Source: Sphingobacteriales bacterium (GTDB lineage Bacteria; Bacteroidota; Bacteroidia; Chitinophagales; JADIYW01). From it: a stretch of 64,000 nt of DNA. The stretch spans positions 1 through 64,000 of the forward strand of contig JADJYT010000001.1 in NCBI GenBank assembly GCA_016719635.1, read 5' to 3'. Positions 39,966 to 48,017 of this stretch are shown here, in pieces; position 1 is the stretch's first letter; each line of letters opens with the position of its first letter. A program made the position numbers and the translations under genes. The notes under the pieces are model-generated. The model was given only the letters and a program-made list of their open reading frames with translations. It had not been told where the DNA came from and ran no database searches.

Positions 39966-40733
39966 ATGTACATGAATGCGCATGACAGAAAACAGACGGA
40001 GTTGCAAAAGTTGCTGCATTTCCTGCAGGTAAAAGAGGAGGAGACTTTTACCTTTTTAGAGAAATTAACCAAAGATGAACTGCAGCAGCTGCGTTTGCAG
40101 ATTATCGGTATTTCACATCTGGAGCAGACGGATATATGGAAACGTTTGACGGGTGTTTCCAGGTTCATGCCCAACTTTATGAATGCCAAGGTCGCTGAAA
40201 CTGTTTTGGGGCCGCTGATTGCCGCTAATATGAGTTATCACATGCCGGAACGCGACGCCATTGCCATCATGCGGCACATGAGCATTTCTTTTCTGGCTAC
40301 GGTTTCCGATTTTATGACACCGGAAAATGCCAGAAATCTGATTAATCAGATACCGATGGATATTCTAAAGAAAGTAACGGCGGAACTGGTGCGTACCAAG
40401 AAATTTGTCACCGCAGCCGGTTTTGTGGACGTGTCTGATGTCAGCAGGCTGGTGGAATTATCGAAAATCATCAGCAGCGAAGAAGACCTGATACGGATTT
40501 CATCCTTTGTGGAGAATAAAGGTTATATCGCAAAGATTGTGGAAGGATTTGATGATTCGAGATTGAAGCGAATTATTAATGTTGCCTATCAGTTTGATAT
40601 GCAAGAAGAGGTTTTAACGGTTTTTACCCATTTATCCAATAAAGAAGTGCAGCGTGTATTGAGAATAATCAATACATTGCCGGACGTTATGCGCGATAAG
40701 GTATTGATAGATTTCGAAACGCGAATCAATTAG
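39966..40733 (+). CDS. Conserved hypothetical helical protein
   Basis: A 255-residue protein without signal or membrane helix, almost entirely alpha-helical. It has repeated short helical units such as LINQIPMDILKKVTAELV, SFVENKGYIAKIVEGFDD and THLSNKEVQRVLRIINTL, which faintly resemble the MgtE-N or FliG helical repeat pattern. The start may be at 39966 or 39972. It is followed 29 bases later by the oxidoreductase gene on the same strand, probably in one operon. No function is assigned. Confidence 0.78.
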   Translation: MYMNAHDRKQTELQKLLHFLQVKEEETFTFLEKLTKDELQQLRLQIIGISHLEQTDIWKRLTGVSRFMPNFMNAKVAETVLGPLIAANMSYHMPERDAIAIMRHMSISFLATVSDFMTPENARNLINQIPMDILKKVTAELVRTKKFVTAAGFVDVSDVSRLVELSKIISSEEDLIRISSFVENKGYIAKIVEGFDDSRLKRIINVAYQFDMQEEVLTVFTHLSNKEVQRVLRIINTLPDVMRDKVLIDFETRIN

Positions 40734-40762
40734 AATATATTCAAAAAATAGAATTAGAAAAT

Positions 40763-42376
40763 ATGTCCAGTCCATTATTTCAGTCGTATAAACAGCATCC
40801 ACATATTGAAGATCATTATGATGTAATATGTATAGGCTCAGGATTAGGAAGCCTTACAACAGCATCCATACTGGCTAAAAGAGGGAAAAAGGTGCTGATA
40901 TGTGAAAAGCACACAACCCCGGGAGGTTTTACACATGTATTCACCCGTAACGATTATGAATGGGATGTTGGACTGCACTATGTCGGTGATATGGACCGCA
41001 AAGGCTCCCTGCTGCGGGTGGTTTTTGAATATATAACCGATAAAAACCTGAAATGGGCGGATATGGGGGAAGTGTATGACCGGATTGTCATTCAGGGCAG
41101 AACCTATGAGTATGTCAAAGGGCTCCAGGCATGGAAGCAGCGGATGAAAGAATATTTTCCGGCGGAAAATGATGCCCGAGCAATTGATAAGTACGTGGAA
41201 TTGCTGTTTGAGGTGAACAAGACATCTAAAGGCTATTTTATGCAAAAAGCCCTGCCGGATTTTGTTCGTTTCTTTGCATCCTCCTTTATGAGCAAAGGAT
41301 ATGAGAGATTCTACAAACAAACGACCAAAGAAGTACTGGATCAACTAACCGATAATGAAGAATTAAAAGCGGTGTTGTCAGCTCAGTTCGGTGATTATGG
41401 CATGCCGCCGTCCAAAAGCAGTTTTGTGATTCACGCGGCGGTGGCATTGCATTACATGAACGGCGGTTTTTATCCCGTTGGCGGCAGTGAAGAGATTTTC
41501 AATACCATTGCACCCGGAATTCTGAAAGCAGGCGGAAATATACTGATTGGAGCCGGAGTAAAGGAAATACTCATAGAAAATGGTGTTGCGAAAGGCGTGG
41601 TGATGCAGGATGGAAAAATTATTAAAAGTGATCTGGTGGTAAGTGGCGCGGGAGTGCACATCACCTATAAGAATTTAATTCCGGAAACGGAGAAGGTACG
41701 TATCCGGCATCTGGAGGAGGCCCTGAAATTACCTCAGTCCTACGGGCACTTGAGTTTGTATATCGGGTTGAAACATACATCTGAGGAATTGCAGCTCCCC
41801 AAAGCCAATTACTGGATTTATCCGAACGGTACCGACCACGACAAGGCGATTGACAATTATCTGCAGGATTACAATAATGAATTTCCGGTAGTGTATATTT
41901 CTTTTCCGGCAGCAAAAAATCCGAAGTTTCTGGAGAAATATCCCGGACGTTCCACGATTGAGATCATTACGGTGGCAAAATATTACTGGTTTAAAGAGTG
42001 GGAAGATACCCGCTGGAAAAAAAGGGGAGAAACTTATGATGCACTGAAAGAAAAATTTGCTCAACGGTTGCTGGAACATTTGTACAAATATGAACCGCAG
42101 TTGAGAGGAAAGGTTGATATGTACGAATTGTCAACCCCAATCACCACCAAACATTTCTGCAATTATATCCATGGCGAGATTTATGGATTAGACCATGACC
42201 CGGAGCGATTTGCCAAAGATTTTTTAAAGCCTACCACGCCGATAAAAAATTTATATCTTACCGGCCAGGATATTGTTACCGTGGGTATCGGTGGTGCGCT
42301 GATGAGTGGTGTGCTGACGGCTTCTTCCATCCTGCGCAGTAATTTGATTAATGAGATTGTGAAGACTGCAAAATAA
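40763..42376 (+). CDS. FAD-dependent oxidoreductase, RetSat / phytoene desaturase-like
   Basis: A 537-residue protein. The dinucleotide-binding motif is at residues 20-50 (DVICIGSGLGSLTTASILAK, then EKHTTPGGFTHVF). The C-terminal FAD closure is TGQDIVTVGIGGALMSGVLT. The layout is that of all-trans-retinol 13,14-reductase and carotenoid isomerase/desaturase homologues, which act on isoprenoid chains; the actual substrate is unknown. It is followed 27 bases later by an SDR and then a rhomboid gene on the same strand, likely one operon. Confidence 0.87.
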   Translation: MSSPLFQSYKQHPHIEDHYDVICIGSGLGSLTTASILAKRGKKVLICEKHTTPGGFTHVFTRNDYEWDVGLHYVGDMDRKGSLLRVVFEYITDKNLKWADMGEVYDRIVIQGRTYEYVKGLQAWKQRMKEYFPAENDARAIDKYVELLFEVNKTSKGYFMQKALPDFVRFFASSFMSKGYERFYKQTTKEVLDQLTDNEELKAVLSAQFGDYGMPPSKSSFVIHAAVALHYMNGGFYPVGGSEEIFNTIAPGILKAGGNILIGAGVKEILIENGVAKGVVMQDGKIIKSDLVVSGAGVHITYKNLIPETEKVRIRHLEEALKLPQSYGHLSLYIGLKHTSEELQLPKANYWIYPNGTDHDKAIDNYLQDYNNEFPVVYISFPAAKNPKFLEKYPGRSTIEIITVAKYYWFKEWEDTRWKKRGETYDALKEKFAQRLLEHLYKYEPQLRGKVDMYELSTPITTKHFCNYIHGEIYGLDHDPERFAKDFLKPTTPIKNLYLTGQDIVTVGIGGALMSGVLTASSILRSNLINEIVKTAK

Positions 42377-42403
42377 TTTATTTCTTATCTAAAAAAATGT
42401 GTT

Positions 42404-43213
42404 ATGGATCAAAAGTTTGTTGAAAAATATGGAAGCTGGGCCCTTATTACCGGCGCATCCAGTGGAATTGGTGCAGAATTTGCGCATCAGATCGCTGTAA
42501 AAGGATTAAATGTCGTGCTTGTTGCCCGCAGGAAACAGTTGCTGGAAACATTAGCTGCCGAGTTGATTCAAAAATACAACATTCAATGCCGAGTGCTGGA
42601 AGCGGATTTAAGTAAAGACGGATTCCATTCCGACATACTGGATGCAACCAAAGATCTGGAAGTTGGTTTATTGGTCAATAATGCCGGTATGAACTGTGAA
42701 GGCCATTTCTACAGAGGCAGCCTCGAACGCAACCTGCAAATGCTGCAATTGAATACAAAAGCCCCATTCATACTGGCGTATGAGTTCGGTAAACAATTCA
42801 TCAGCCGCGGCAAGGGCGGGATAATATTCACCTCCAGTATCAGTGCATTCAATGCACATCCTTTTCTGTCGCATTATGCCGCGACCAAGGCATATATTCT
42901 GTCTCTGGCGGAAAGCATGAATTATGAATTCAAAGATAAGAATGTAGATGTGATCGCGTTGTGTCCGGGTATGACGAAGTCGGAGATGACCAAAGGAATG
43001 AAAGAAGGTCCGATGCTGATGGAGGCTGCTCCGGTGGTGCAAGCCGCCCTCGATAATTTAGGTAAAGAAGCCTATGTGGTGCCGGGCTTTATCAATAAGG
43101 CACAGGTTTTCATCAACAGCAGGATATTAAACAGGGATGGGGCAAAAAGCCTGTCCGGTGCTGTCTTAAAGAAAGTATTGCCGGGTGTGGCTAAAAAGAA
43201 AAGCAAATCCTAA
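42404..43213 (+). CDS. Short-chain dehydrogenase/reductase
   Basis: A 269-residue classical SDR: the cofactor loop TGASSGIGAEFA at residues 17-28, NNAG near 91, the catalytic Ser in FTSSISAFNA and YAATK near 161-165. Basic residues after the second strand (VARRKQL) favour NADP(H). The next gene starts directly after the stop. The genomic pairing with a RetSat-like oxidoreductase suggests lipid or isoprenoid metabolism. Confidence 0.9.
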   Translation: MDQKFVEKYGSWALITGASSGIGAEFAHQIAVKGLNVVLVARRKQLLETLAAELIQKYNIQCRVLEADLSKDGFHSDILDATKDLEVGLLVNNAGMNCEGHFYRGSLERNLQMLQLNTKAPFILAYEFGKQFISRGKGGIIFTSSISAFNAHPFLSHYAATKAYILSLAESMNYEFKDKNVDVIALCPGMTKSEMTKGMKEGPMLMEAAPVVQAALDNLGKEAYVVPGFINKAQVFINSRILNRDGAKSLSGAVLKKVLPGVAKKKSKS

Positions 43214-43822
43214 ATGGTAACGTACATCCTAATCGGTATTACAGTGGTGGTGAGCCTGTTGACATTTTCCAATCAGGATCTGTTTTCAAAGCTGGTGTTT
43301 AATCCATATGTCATTCATCAGCGCCGTCAGTACTATCGGTTTATTACAGCAGGTTTTATTCATGCTGATTTCATGCATTTGTTTTTCAATATGTACGCCC
43401 TGTTTCTGTTTGGTAAATACACGGAGCATGCCTTAGATCAGATTTATGCAGGATATGGTTCTTTATTGTTCGGTGTATTATACTTTTCTGCCTTGGTGAT
43501 GAGTTCTGTCTTTTCTTATAATAAACACGTCGAAAATCCAGGTTATAATGCAGTCGGCGCATCAGGAGCGGTATCGGCGGTATTGTTTGCCAGCATTCTT
43601 ATCTATCCTGAAATGAGGCTGATGATTTTTCCGATTCCTTTTTTTATTCCTTCTTATATAGTAGGCCCCCTGTATCTGTTGTATTCGTACTATATGGGAA
43701 GAAAAGGAATGGATAATATCGGCCACGATGCCCATCTTTTTGGTGCTTTGTGGGGGATTCTGTTTATCCTGATTATCTGGAAAGAAGCCTTGAGTAATTT
43801 TATCCGGCAGGTTTTTGGGTAA
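43214..43822 (+). CDS. Rhomboid family intramembrane serine protease
   Basis: A 202-residue membrane protein with six hydrophobic segments. The rhomboid motifs are present: ITAGFIHADFMHLFFNMYAL near 40, the catalytic serine in VGASGAVSAVLF near 118, and the catalytic histidine in GHDAHLFGALWG near 180. It cleaves transmembrane substrates within the membrane; substrates are unknown. It starts at the base after the SDR stop. Confidence 0.92.
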   Translation: MVTYILIGITVVVSLLTFSNQDLFSKLVFNPYVIHQRRQYYRFITAGFIHADFMHLFFNMYALFLFGKYTEHALDQIYAGYGSLLFGVLYFSALVMSSVFSYNKHVENPGYNAVGASGAVSAVLFASILIYPEMRLMIFPIPFFIPSYIVGPLYLLYSYYMGRKGMDNIGHDAHLFGALWGILFILIIWKEALSNFIRQVFG

Positions 43823-43867
43823 TCATTCTCCGATAACGAACAGCACATAATATTTATCCTAAAAGCC

Positions 43868-44893
43868 ATGATAGACTTACGCAGCGATACCGTTACAAGA
43901 CCCTCCCCTGAAATGCTGGAAGCGATGCTTGCCGCTCAAGTGGGCGATGATGTATTTGGTGAAGATCCGACGGTAAACTTACTGGAAGCTAAAGTGGCAG
44001 GGCTGTTTCAGCAGGAAGCAGGATTGTTTTGTGCCAGCGGAACGATGGCCAATCAGATTGCGGTAAAAGCGCATACACAGCCTATGGATGAAATCATTCT
44101 GGATAAGACTGCTCATATCTATTATTACGAAACGGCCGGTTTTGCCTTTCATTCGGGCGTTTCGGTAAAACTGGTGAATGGTGCCAGAGGGCTTATTTCT
44201 GCGGAACAAGTCAGAGAAAATATACAGCCGGATTTTGACTGGCTGCCCAAAACAAGTCTGGTTTGTCTGGAAAATACTTCCAACAAAGGCGGCGGCAGTT
44301 GCTATGAACTGCAAGCCATTCGGGAAATCAGGGAGGTTTGCCTCGAACGGAATTTAAAACTGCATCTCGATGGCGCCCGGCTGTTCAATGCGATGGTTGC
44401 CAAAAAATACACTCCACAGCAAATCGGCAGCCTCTTTGATTCTGTTGCCATCTGCTTCTCCAAAGGGTTGGGTGCACCGGTGGGTTCTGTGCTGGTTGGC
44501 AATAAAGAATTTATCAGAAAGGCAAGGCGTATCCGGAAAGCGTTTGGCGGCGGAATGCGGCAGGCAGGCTATCTGGCAGCAGCCTGTCTTTATGCGCTGG
44601 AAAATAATAGGGAACGATTGGAAGAGGACCACCAAAATGCCAGACGGATAGGAGATACATTACAACGGTTGTCCTGGATAAAGACAGTACTGCCTGTGGA
44701 AACCAATATATTGATTTTTGAAATAAACGATAAACTTACAAATGTGGATACGGTCTTATCGTATTTGAAAGAAAATGAGGTAGCAGCCGTTCAGTTTGGC
44801 AGGAATCAAATCAGGATGGTCACACATTTGGATGTTACCAAAGAAATGGCTGAAGCAGTATGCAGCATACTTGCCCGTTTTACTCCGCTTTGA
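43868..44893 (+). CDS. ltaE: Low-specificity L-threonine aldolase
   Basis: A 341-residue PLP enzyme that splits L-threonine or allo-threonine into glycine and acetaldehyde. The start IDLRSDTVTRPSPEM is diagnostic. GEDPTVNLLE and FCASGTMANQIAVKAHTQP bind cofactor, HLDGARLFNA holds the PLP-binding aspartate, and SKGLGAPVGSVL carries the Schiff-base lysine. The 3' end overlaps the convergent gene by 14 bases. Confidence 0.94.
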   Translation: MIDLRSDTVTRPSPEMLEAMLAAQVGDDVFGEDPTVNLLEAKVAGLFQQEAGLFCASGTMANQIAVKAHTQPMDEIILDKTAHIYYYETAGFAFHSGVSVKLVNGARGLISAEQVRENIQPDFDWLPKTSLVCLENTSNKGGGSCYELQAIREIREVCLERNLKLHLDGARLFNAMVAKKYTPQQIGSLFDSVAICFSKGLGAPVGSVLVGNKEFIRKARRIRKAFGGGMRQAGYLAAACLYALENNRERLEEDHQNARRIGDTLQRLSWIKTVLPVETNILIFEINDKLTNVDTVLSYLKENEVAAVQFGRNQIRMVTHLDVTKEMAEAVCSILARFTPL

Positions 44894-45467
44894 TATTTCC
44901 TACGTTGCTACTGATCCAGTCCTTGGCATTCCTTGTACTGGAAGGGAAAATGACTTTCTCATCCATCTTTTGCTGTGCATTTCTGATGGATTGGCTTATC
45001 ATCGGATGTTCGATGGATTCCTCCTCCTCCAATCCCATTTTTTCCAATAATAACACGATTCTTTCTGAACCGAAGAATTGAAAAATGGGTTCTTTCAATG
45101 AATTGAAAAACAACACTTTTTTTACACCCGCCATAAAGAGATCATCTAATATCGGTTTTTCAGCAGAGAAGGAGGGATGGTGTTCCAAAAAAAAGACATT
45201 TCTATCGTTGATTGAATGGGGATTGCCAGGATGTTTCGCCTGAAGGAGAACCAGTTTTTCAGGCGCTCCAACTTGATCAGCAAATGAAATGGAAGAATTA
45301 CGGAGGATTTCTGTAAATGTTTCTTTCGTGTCCTGAAAATAATAGTACAGGATAAATCTTTCAGCAGTGCTGATATGTTTTAAAATTCCATTTTGTTTGG
45401 CGGAATCATTTTTCCAGACAATGTCAGTCACTTCCAGCTCCGGTTTTTTCTTGAATAATCCAAACAT
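44880..45467 (-). CDS. Conserved hypothetical protein
   Basis: A 195-residue soluble protein starting MFGLFKKKPELEVTD. Segments such as ERFILYYYFQDTKETFTEIL and GVKKVLFFNSLKEPIFQFFG suggest a Rossmann-like fold similar to the SecA-DEAD accessory region seen in small SecA-like proteins, but this is not certain. It lies 4 bases downstream of the cytochrome oxidase III-like gene and is probably co-transcribed with it. Confidence 0.75.
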   Translation of the reverse strand: MFGLFKKKPELEVTDIVWKNDSAKQNGILKHISTAERFILYYYFQDTKETFTEILRNSSISFADQVGAPEKLVLLQAKHPGNPHSINDRNVFFLEHHPSFSAEKPILDDLFMAGVKKVLFFNSLKEPIFQFFGSERIVLLLEKMGLEEEESIEHPMISQSIRNAQQKMDEKVIFPSSTRNAKDWISSNVGNIKAE

Positions 45468-45471
45468 GTTT

Positions 45472-46095
45472 TTATTTTATCAGTAGAAAGAAGAAAAGCA
45501 GATACATCCAGGAGAAACCCAAAAAATGCCAGAAAATCGCAAACAGCTTCAATTGTGAAAAGGCAACCGGATCCGTAAAATAGACGACAGAAATGGCGTA
45601 ATCCGTAAGCATTTTCCAGCTCTCCGATAGGAAGAAGGAAAGAAAAATCAACCCGCCTATAATATGCCCTGCATGAAAACCAGAAATCACGTACAGATAG
45701 GCAGCAGATGGATGGTTAAATGTAAAATCGGAACCAAACAAGAGTATGCAGCCCATTGCCTGTCCGAACAAGAATAAAATACCCAATCCAAGTGCAGACA
45801 AAAGCGCTGTCTTATAATTCCTGAAATGGTCTTTCCTGAAATGGTATTTTGCGAGTTCAACAGCACAGCTGCTTGCAGATAAAATAAGGGTATTCCAGTA
45901 AAATAATGGGTTTAAGGATAAGATTGTTGACGGTTTGTAGATACTGCTGATGAAATACCGGAGCGTTAAGCTGATAAACATGAACGACAGGCCTCCAATC
46001 GAGAAATACAAGATCCATCTGTAGTTTCTGTACTTCCTTTGGATGGTTCGTTCGTATGCTTTTGGCTGTATGGTATGGATTAGTTTATCTTCCAT
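45472..46095 (-). CDS. Cytochrome c oxidase subunit III-like protein
   Basis: A 207-residue membrane protein with five predicted helices, the length of bacterial five-helix subunit III forms. The subunit III end pattern is clear: YLYVISGFHAGHIIGGLIFL in the middle and FAIFWHFLGFSWMYLLFFF at the end. It is a standalone copy without subunits I and II in the window. It is preceded 30 bases upstream by the Fur gene on the same strand. Confidence 0.87.
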   Translation of the reverse strand: MEDKLIHTIQPKAYERTIQRKYRNYRWILYFSIGGLSFMFISLTLRYFISSIYKPSTILSLNPLFYWNTLILSASSCAVELAKYHFRKDHFRNYKTALLSALGLGILFLFGQAMGCILLFGSDFTFNHPSAAYLYVISGFHAGHIIGGLIFLSFFLSESWKMLTDYAISVVYFTDPVAFSQLKLFAIFWHFLGFSWMYLLFFFLLIK

Positions 46096-46125
46096 ATTTT
46101 TATAACAAAAATAGTTGCAACCGGT

Positions 46126-46545
46126 TTAAGGCTGGTTACAGGCAGCACAGATTCCTTCAATCAGCAGGTTGGCGTTTTCAACTTTGTATTTTTTAGGCAA
46201 ATGCAGTTTGGGGATTTCTATGGAATGCATACATTCAATTTTTGCACACTTTCTGCACTTGAAATGCACATGTTCATCGTTGTGGGAATGTTCCATTCCT
46301 TCATGTTGACAAAGTGCATATTTAGCGATGCCCGAGTCGTCTGCTATCTTATGCAGCAACCCTTTTTCCATAAAGGAGGTGAGTGTCCTGTAAATGGTCA
46401 CCCGGTCAAATTTCGTTTGGAAACTGCCTTCCAGGTCGGCGTGTGAGAGGGCATTTTTGTTTTTTTGAAAATATCGCAGAATATCCATTCGCACCTGTGT
46501 AATGCGCAAATCGTGGTGTTTTAATATATTTTCCGTTATTTCCAT
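46126..46545 (-). CDS. Fur-family metal-dependent regulator
   Basis: A 139-residue protein with the N-terminal winged helix (RITQVRMDILRYFQKN, FDRVTIYRTLTSFMEKG). The C-terminal metal/dimer domain has HVHFKCRKCAKIEC and a final CAAC, two CxxC pairs that bind structural zinc. This pattern suits Fur or Zur; the metal cannot be settled from sequence. It diverges from a MerC gene with a palindrome between them, so it probably controls that promoter and its own. Confidence 0.92.
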   Translation of the reverse strand: MEITENILKHHDLRITQVRMDILRYFQKNKNALSHADLEGSFQTKFDRVTIYRTLTSFMEKGLLHKIADDSGIAKYALCQHEGMEHSHNDEHVHFKCRKCAKIECMHSIEIPKLHLPKKYKVENANLLIEGICAACNQP

Positions 46546-46563
46546 TAATTTAATTTTGAAAAA

Positions 46564-46578
46564 TGCAATAATGTTGCA
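46564..46578. promoter_or_regulatory. Candidate Fur/Zur operator
   Basis: TGCAATAATGTTGCA is a near-perfect 7-1-7 palindrome midway between the divergent fur and merC genes. A -7-type box TATATTTG lies at 46588-46595 toward merC. Confidence 0.6.
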
Positions 46579-46622
46579 AAAATGCAGTATATTTGTAATC
46601 CAATTTCAAGTATAAAATACAG

Positions 46623-47021
46623 ATGAAAGTACATAAAATTAAACATAAGCACAAACATTATTCAGAACAAATTGCCGTGTTTCTTTCGCTTTTGTGCGCC
46701 GTTCATTGTATTTTAACACCTATTTTAGTGGTTTTGCTGCCGGTGGCCGGCAGCTTATTCCAGCAATACCACTGGGTGGAATACATCATCATCTCCAGTG
46801 TTTTTGTGTTGGGCACATCGTCCATCCTTCATGGCTATAGATACCACCATCAAAATAAAATTCCGGCCTATGTATTTTTCGGCGGACTGATGCTGTTGTG
46901 TGCCTCTTCCATCATCAATATAGTATTTGACGTACATGATAACCCTGAACATTTGCTGAGTGGTATTGGCGGCATTGCATGTGGATTCGGGCAGTTTTAT
47001 AATTTAAAATTGTGCCGTTAA
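46623..47021 (+). CDS. MerC-domain inner-membrane protein
   Basis: A 132-residue membrane protein with four helices. The first carries the MerC cysteine pair in SLLCAVHCILTPILVVLLPV. A histidine-rich start (HKIKHKHKHY) and HDNPEH further along suggest metal handling. MerC proteins transport mercuric or other metal ions; next to a Fur/Zur regulator with an intergenic palindrome, zinc or iron transport is more likely than mercury resistance, as no other mer gene is present. Its last base touches the stop of the convergent gene. Confidence 0.88.
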   Translation: MKVHKIKHKHKHYSEQIAVFLSLLCAVHCILTPILVVLLPVAGSLFQQYHWVEYIIISSVFVLGTSSILHGYRYHHQNKIPAYVFFGGLMLLCASSIINIVFDVHDNPEHLLSGIGGIACGFGQFYNLKLCR

Positions 47022-47933
47022 TCAATCATCCGATTGATCTGCCTCGTCTTCATTTACAAACAAATCAAATAATTCCTTCAGCTGATGTGCCTTGTCTGTA
47101 TTGCCGTTCTGGTCGTAGCAGGAAAGCTGGTTATAGATAAGTGTCTTGATGATTTCCAGATTGTTACATGGCGAGAAAAATTTAGAATGCGTTTTCACTT
47201 TCATCTGCTCCAGGTAATGTGTAATCTCGCTTCTGGAAAAAGCAATGCCTTTATTCAGCGGATTGATGTAAAACATCACACTTTTTTCCTGGTTGTTGCA
47301 GTCTAATTCATCCTTATTAAGATGCTTTCGGGTATAGGCCATAATAAAGTGATAGGGCAGATTGACACCATACACCGGCAGGTCATTTTTCTGTGCCAGT
47401 ATAATGTACAAGATACCCAGACTGAGCGAATTACCCTTCTTGGATTCAATCAGGTTGTTGATATAACCCAGGTCAGGGTCGAGTTGCTGTGTCTGCAGTC
47501 CAAAAAAATTATGTAACTGAAAGAATACATGATTGACCACATGTGCTTCTTCCAAAGGCGAAAGAGCCGGATTTAATTCAATCCAGACATTCTTTGAGAT
47601 CGTTTCAATTTTTTGCGTGATTTTGAATTCATCCAGATCGGGATATTGGAATTTTGAAACAAGCAATGCGCCTTCCAGCAGATCCTCCCCATTTTTATCT
47701 CTCCATTTTATCAGCCTGTCTTTTACATTTGAGAACTGGATTTTGTTAATCAAATCCTCCAGGCGCGTTTGAATCAATTGATTTTCTGAGGTTTCCCAGG
47801 CTGATTCCAACAACGGAATGCCTTCCACGCCCAGTGAAAACAATTTATTGCTGACATGCGAATACACTTCATTGTCATTATCATCCAGCAAGGTGATGAG
47901 TGCTTTAAATTCGGTATCAGTCAGGTTACTCAC
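47022..47933 (-). CDS. Transglutaminase-like SirB1-type protein
   Basis: A 303-residue soluble protein. The central part matches the transglutaminase-like/TPR SirB1 family (Transglut_core2): IEWNPALSPLEEAHVVNH-like sequence (VWIELNPALSPLEEAHVVN), then KKGNSLSLGILYIILAQKND and VYGVNLPYHFIMAYTR. An N-terminal HEAT-like helical stretch precedes it. The usual cysteine is not seen at KGNSLSLG (serine instead), so it is probably not an active protease. The C-terminus is acidic (EDEADQSDD). Confidence 0.82.
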   Translation of the reverse strand: MSNLTDTEFKALITLLDDNDNEVYSHVSNKLFSLGVEGIPLLESAWETSENQLIQTRLEDLINKIQFSNVKDRLIKWRDKNGEDLLEGALLVSKFQYPDLDEFKITQKIETISKNVWIELNPALSPLEEAHVVNHVFFQLHNFFGLQTQQLDPDLGYINNLIESKKGNSLSLGILYIILAQKNDLPVYGVNLPYHFIMAYTRKHLNKDELDCNNQEKSVMFYINPLNKGIAFSRSEITHYLEQMKVKTHSKFFSPCNNLEIIKTLIYNQLSCYDQNGNTDKAHQLKELFDLFVNEDEADQSDD

Positions 47934-48017
47934 GTTAGTTCTTAATTCTAATTTAGTTCTTTTTTATAGAATGTCAAGAAGGGTTTTCCACACATGGAAG
48001 AATAACGTTATTTCTTT

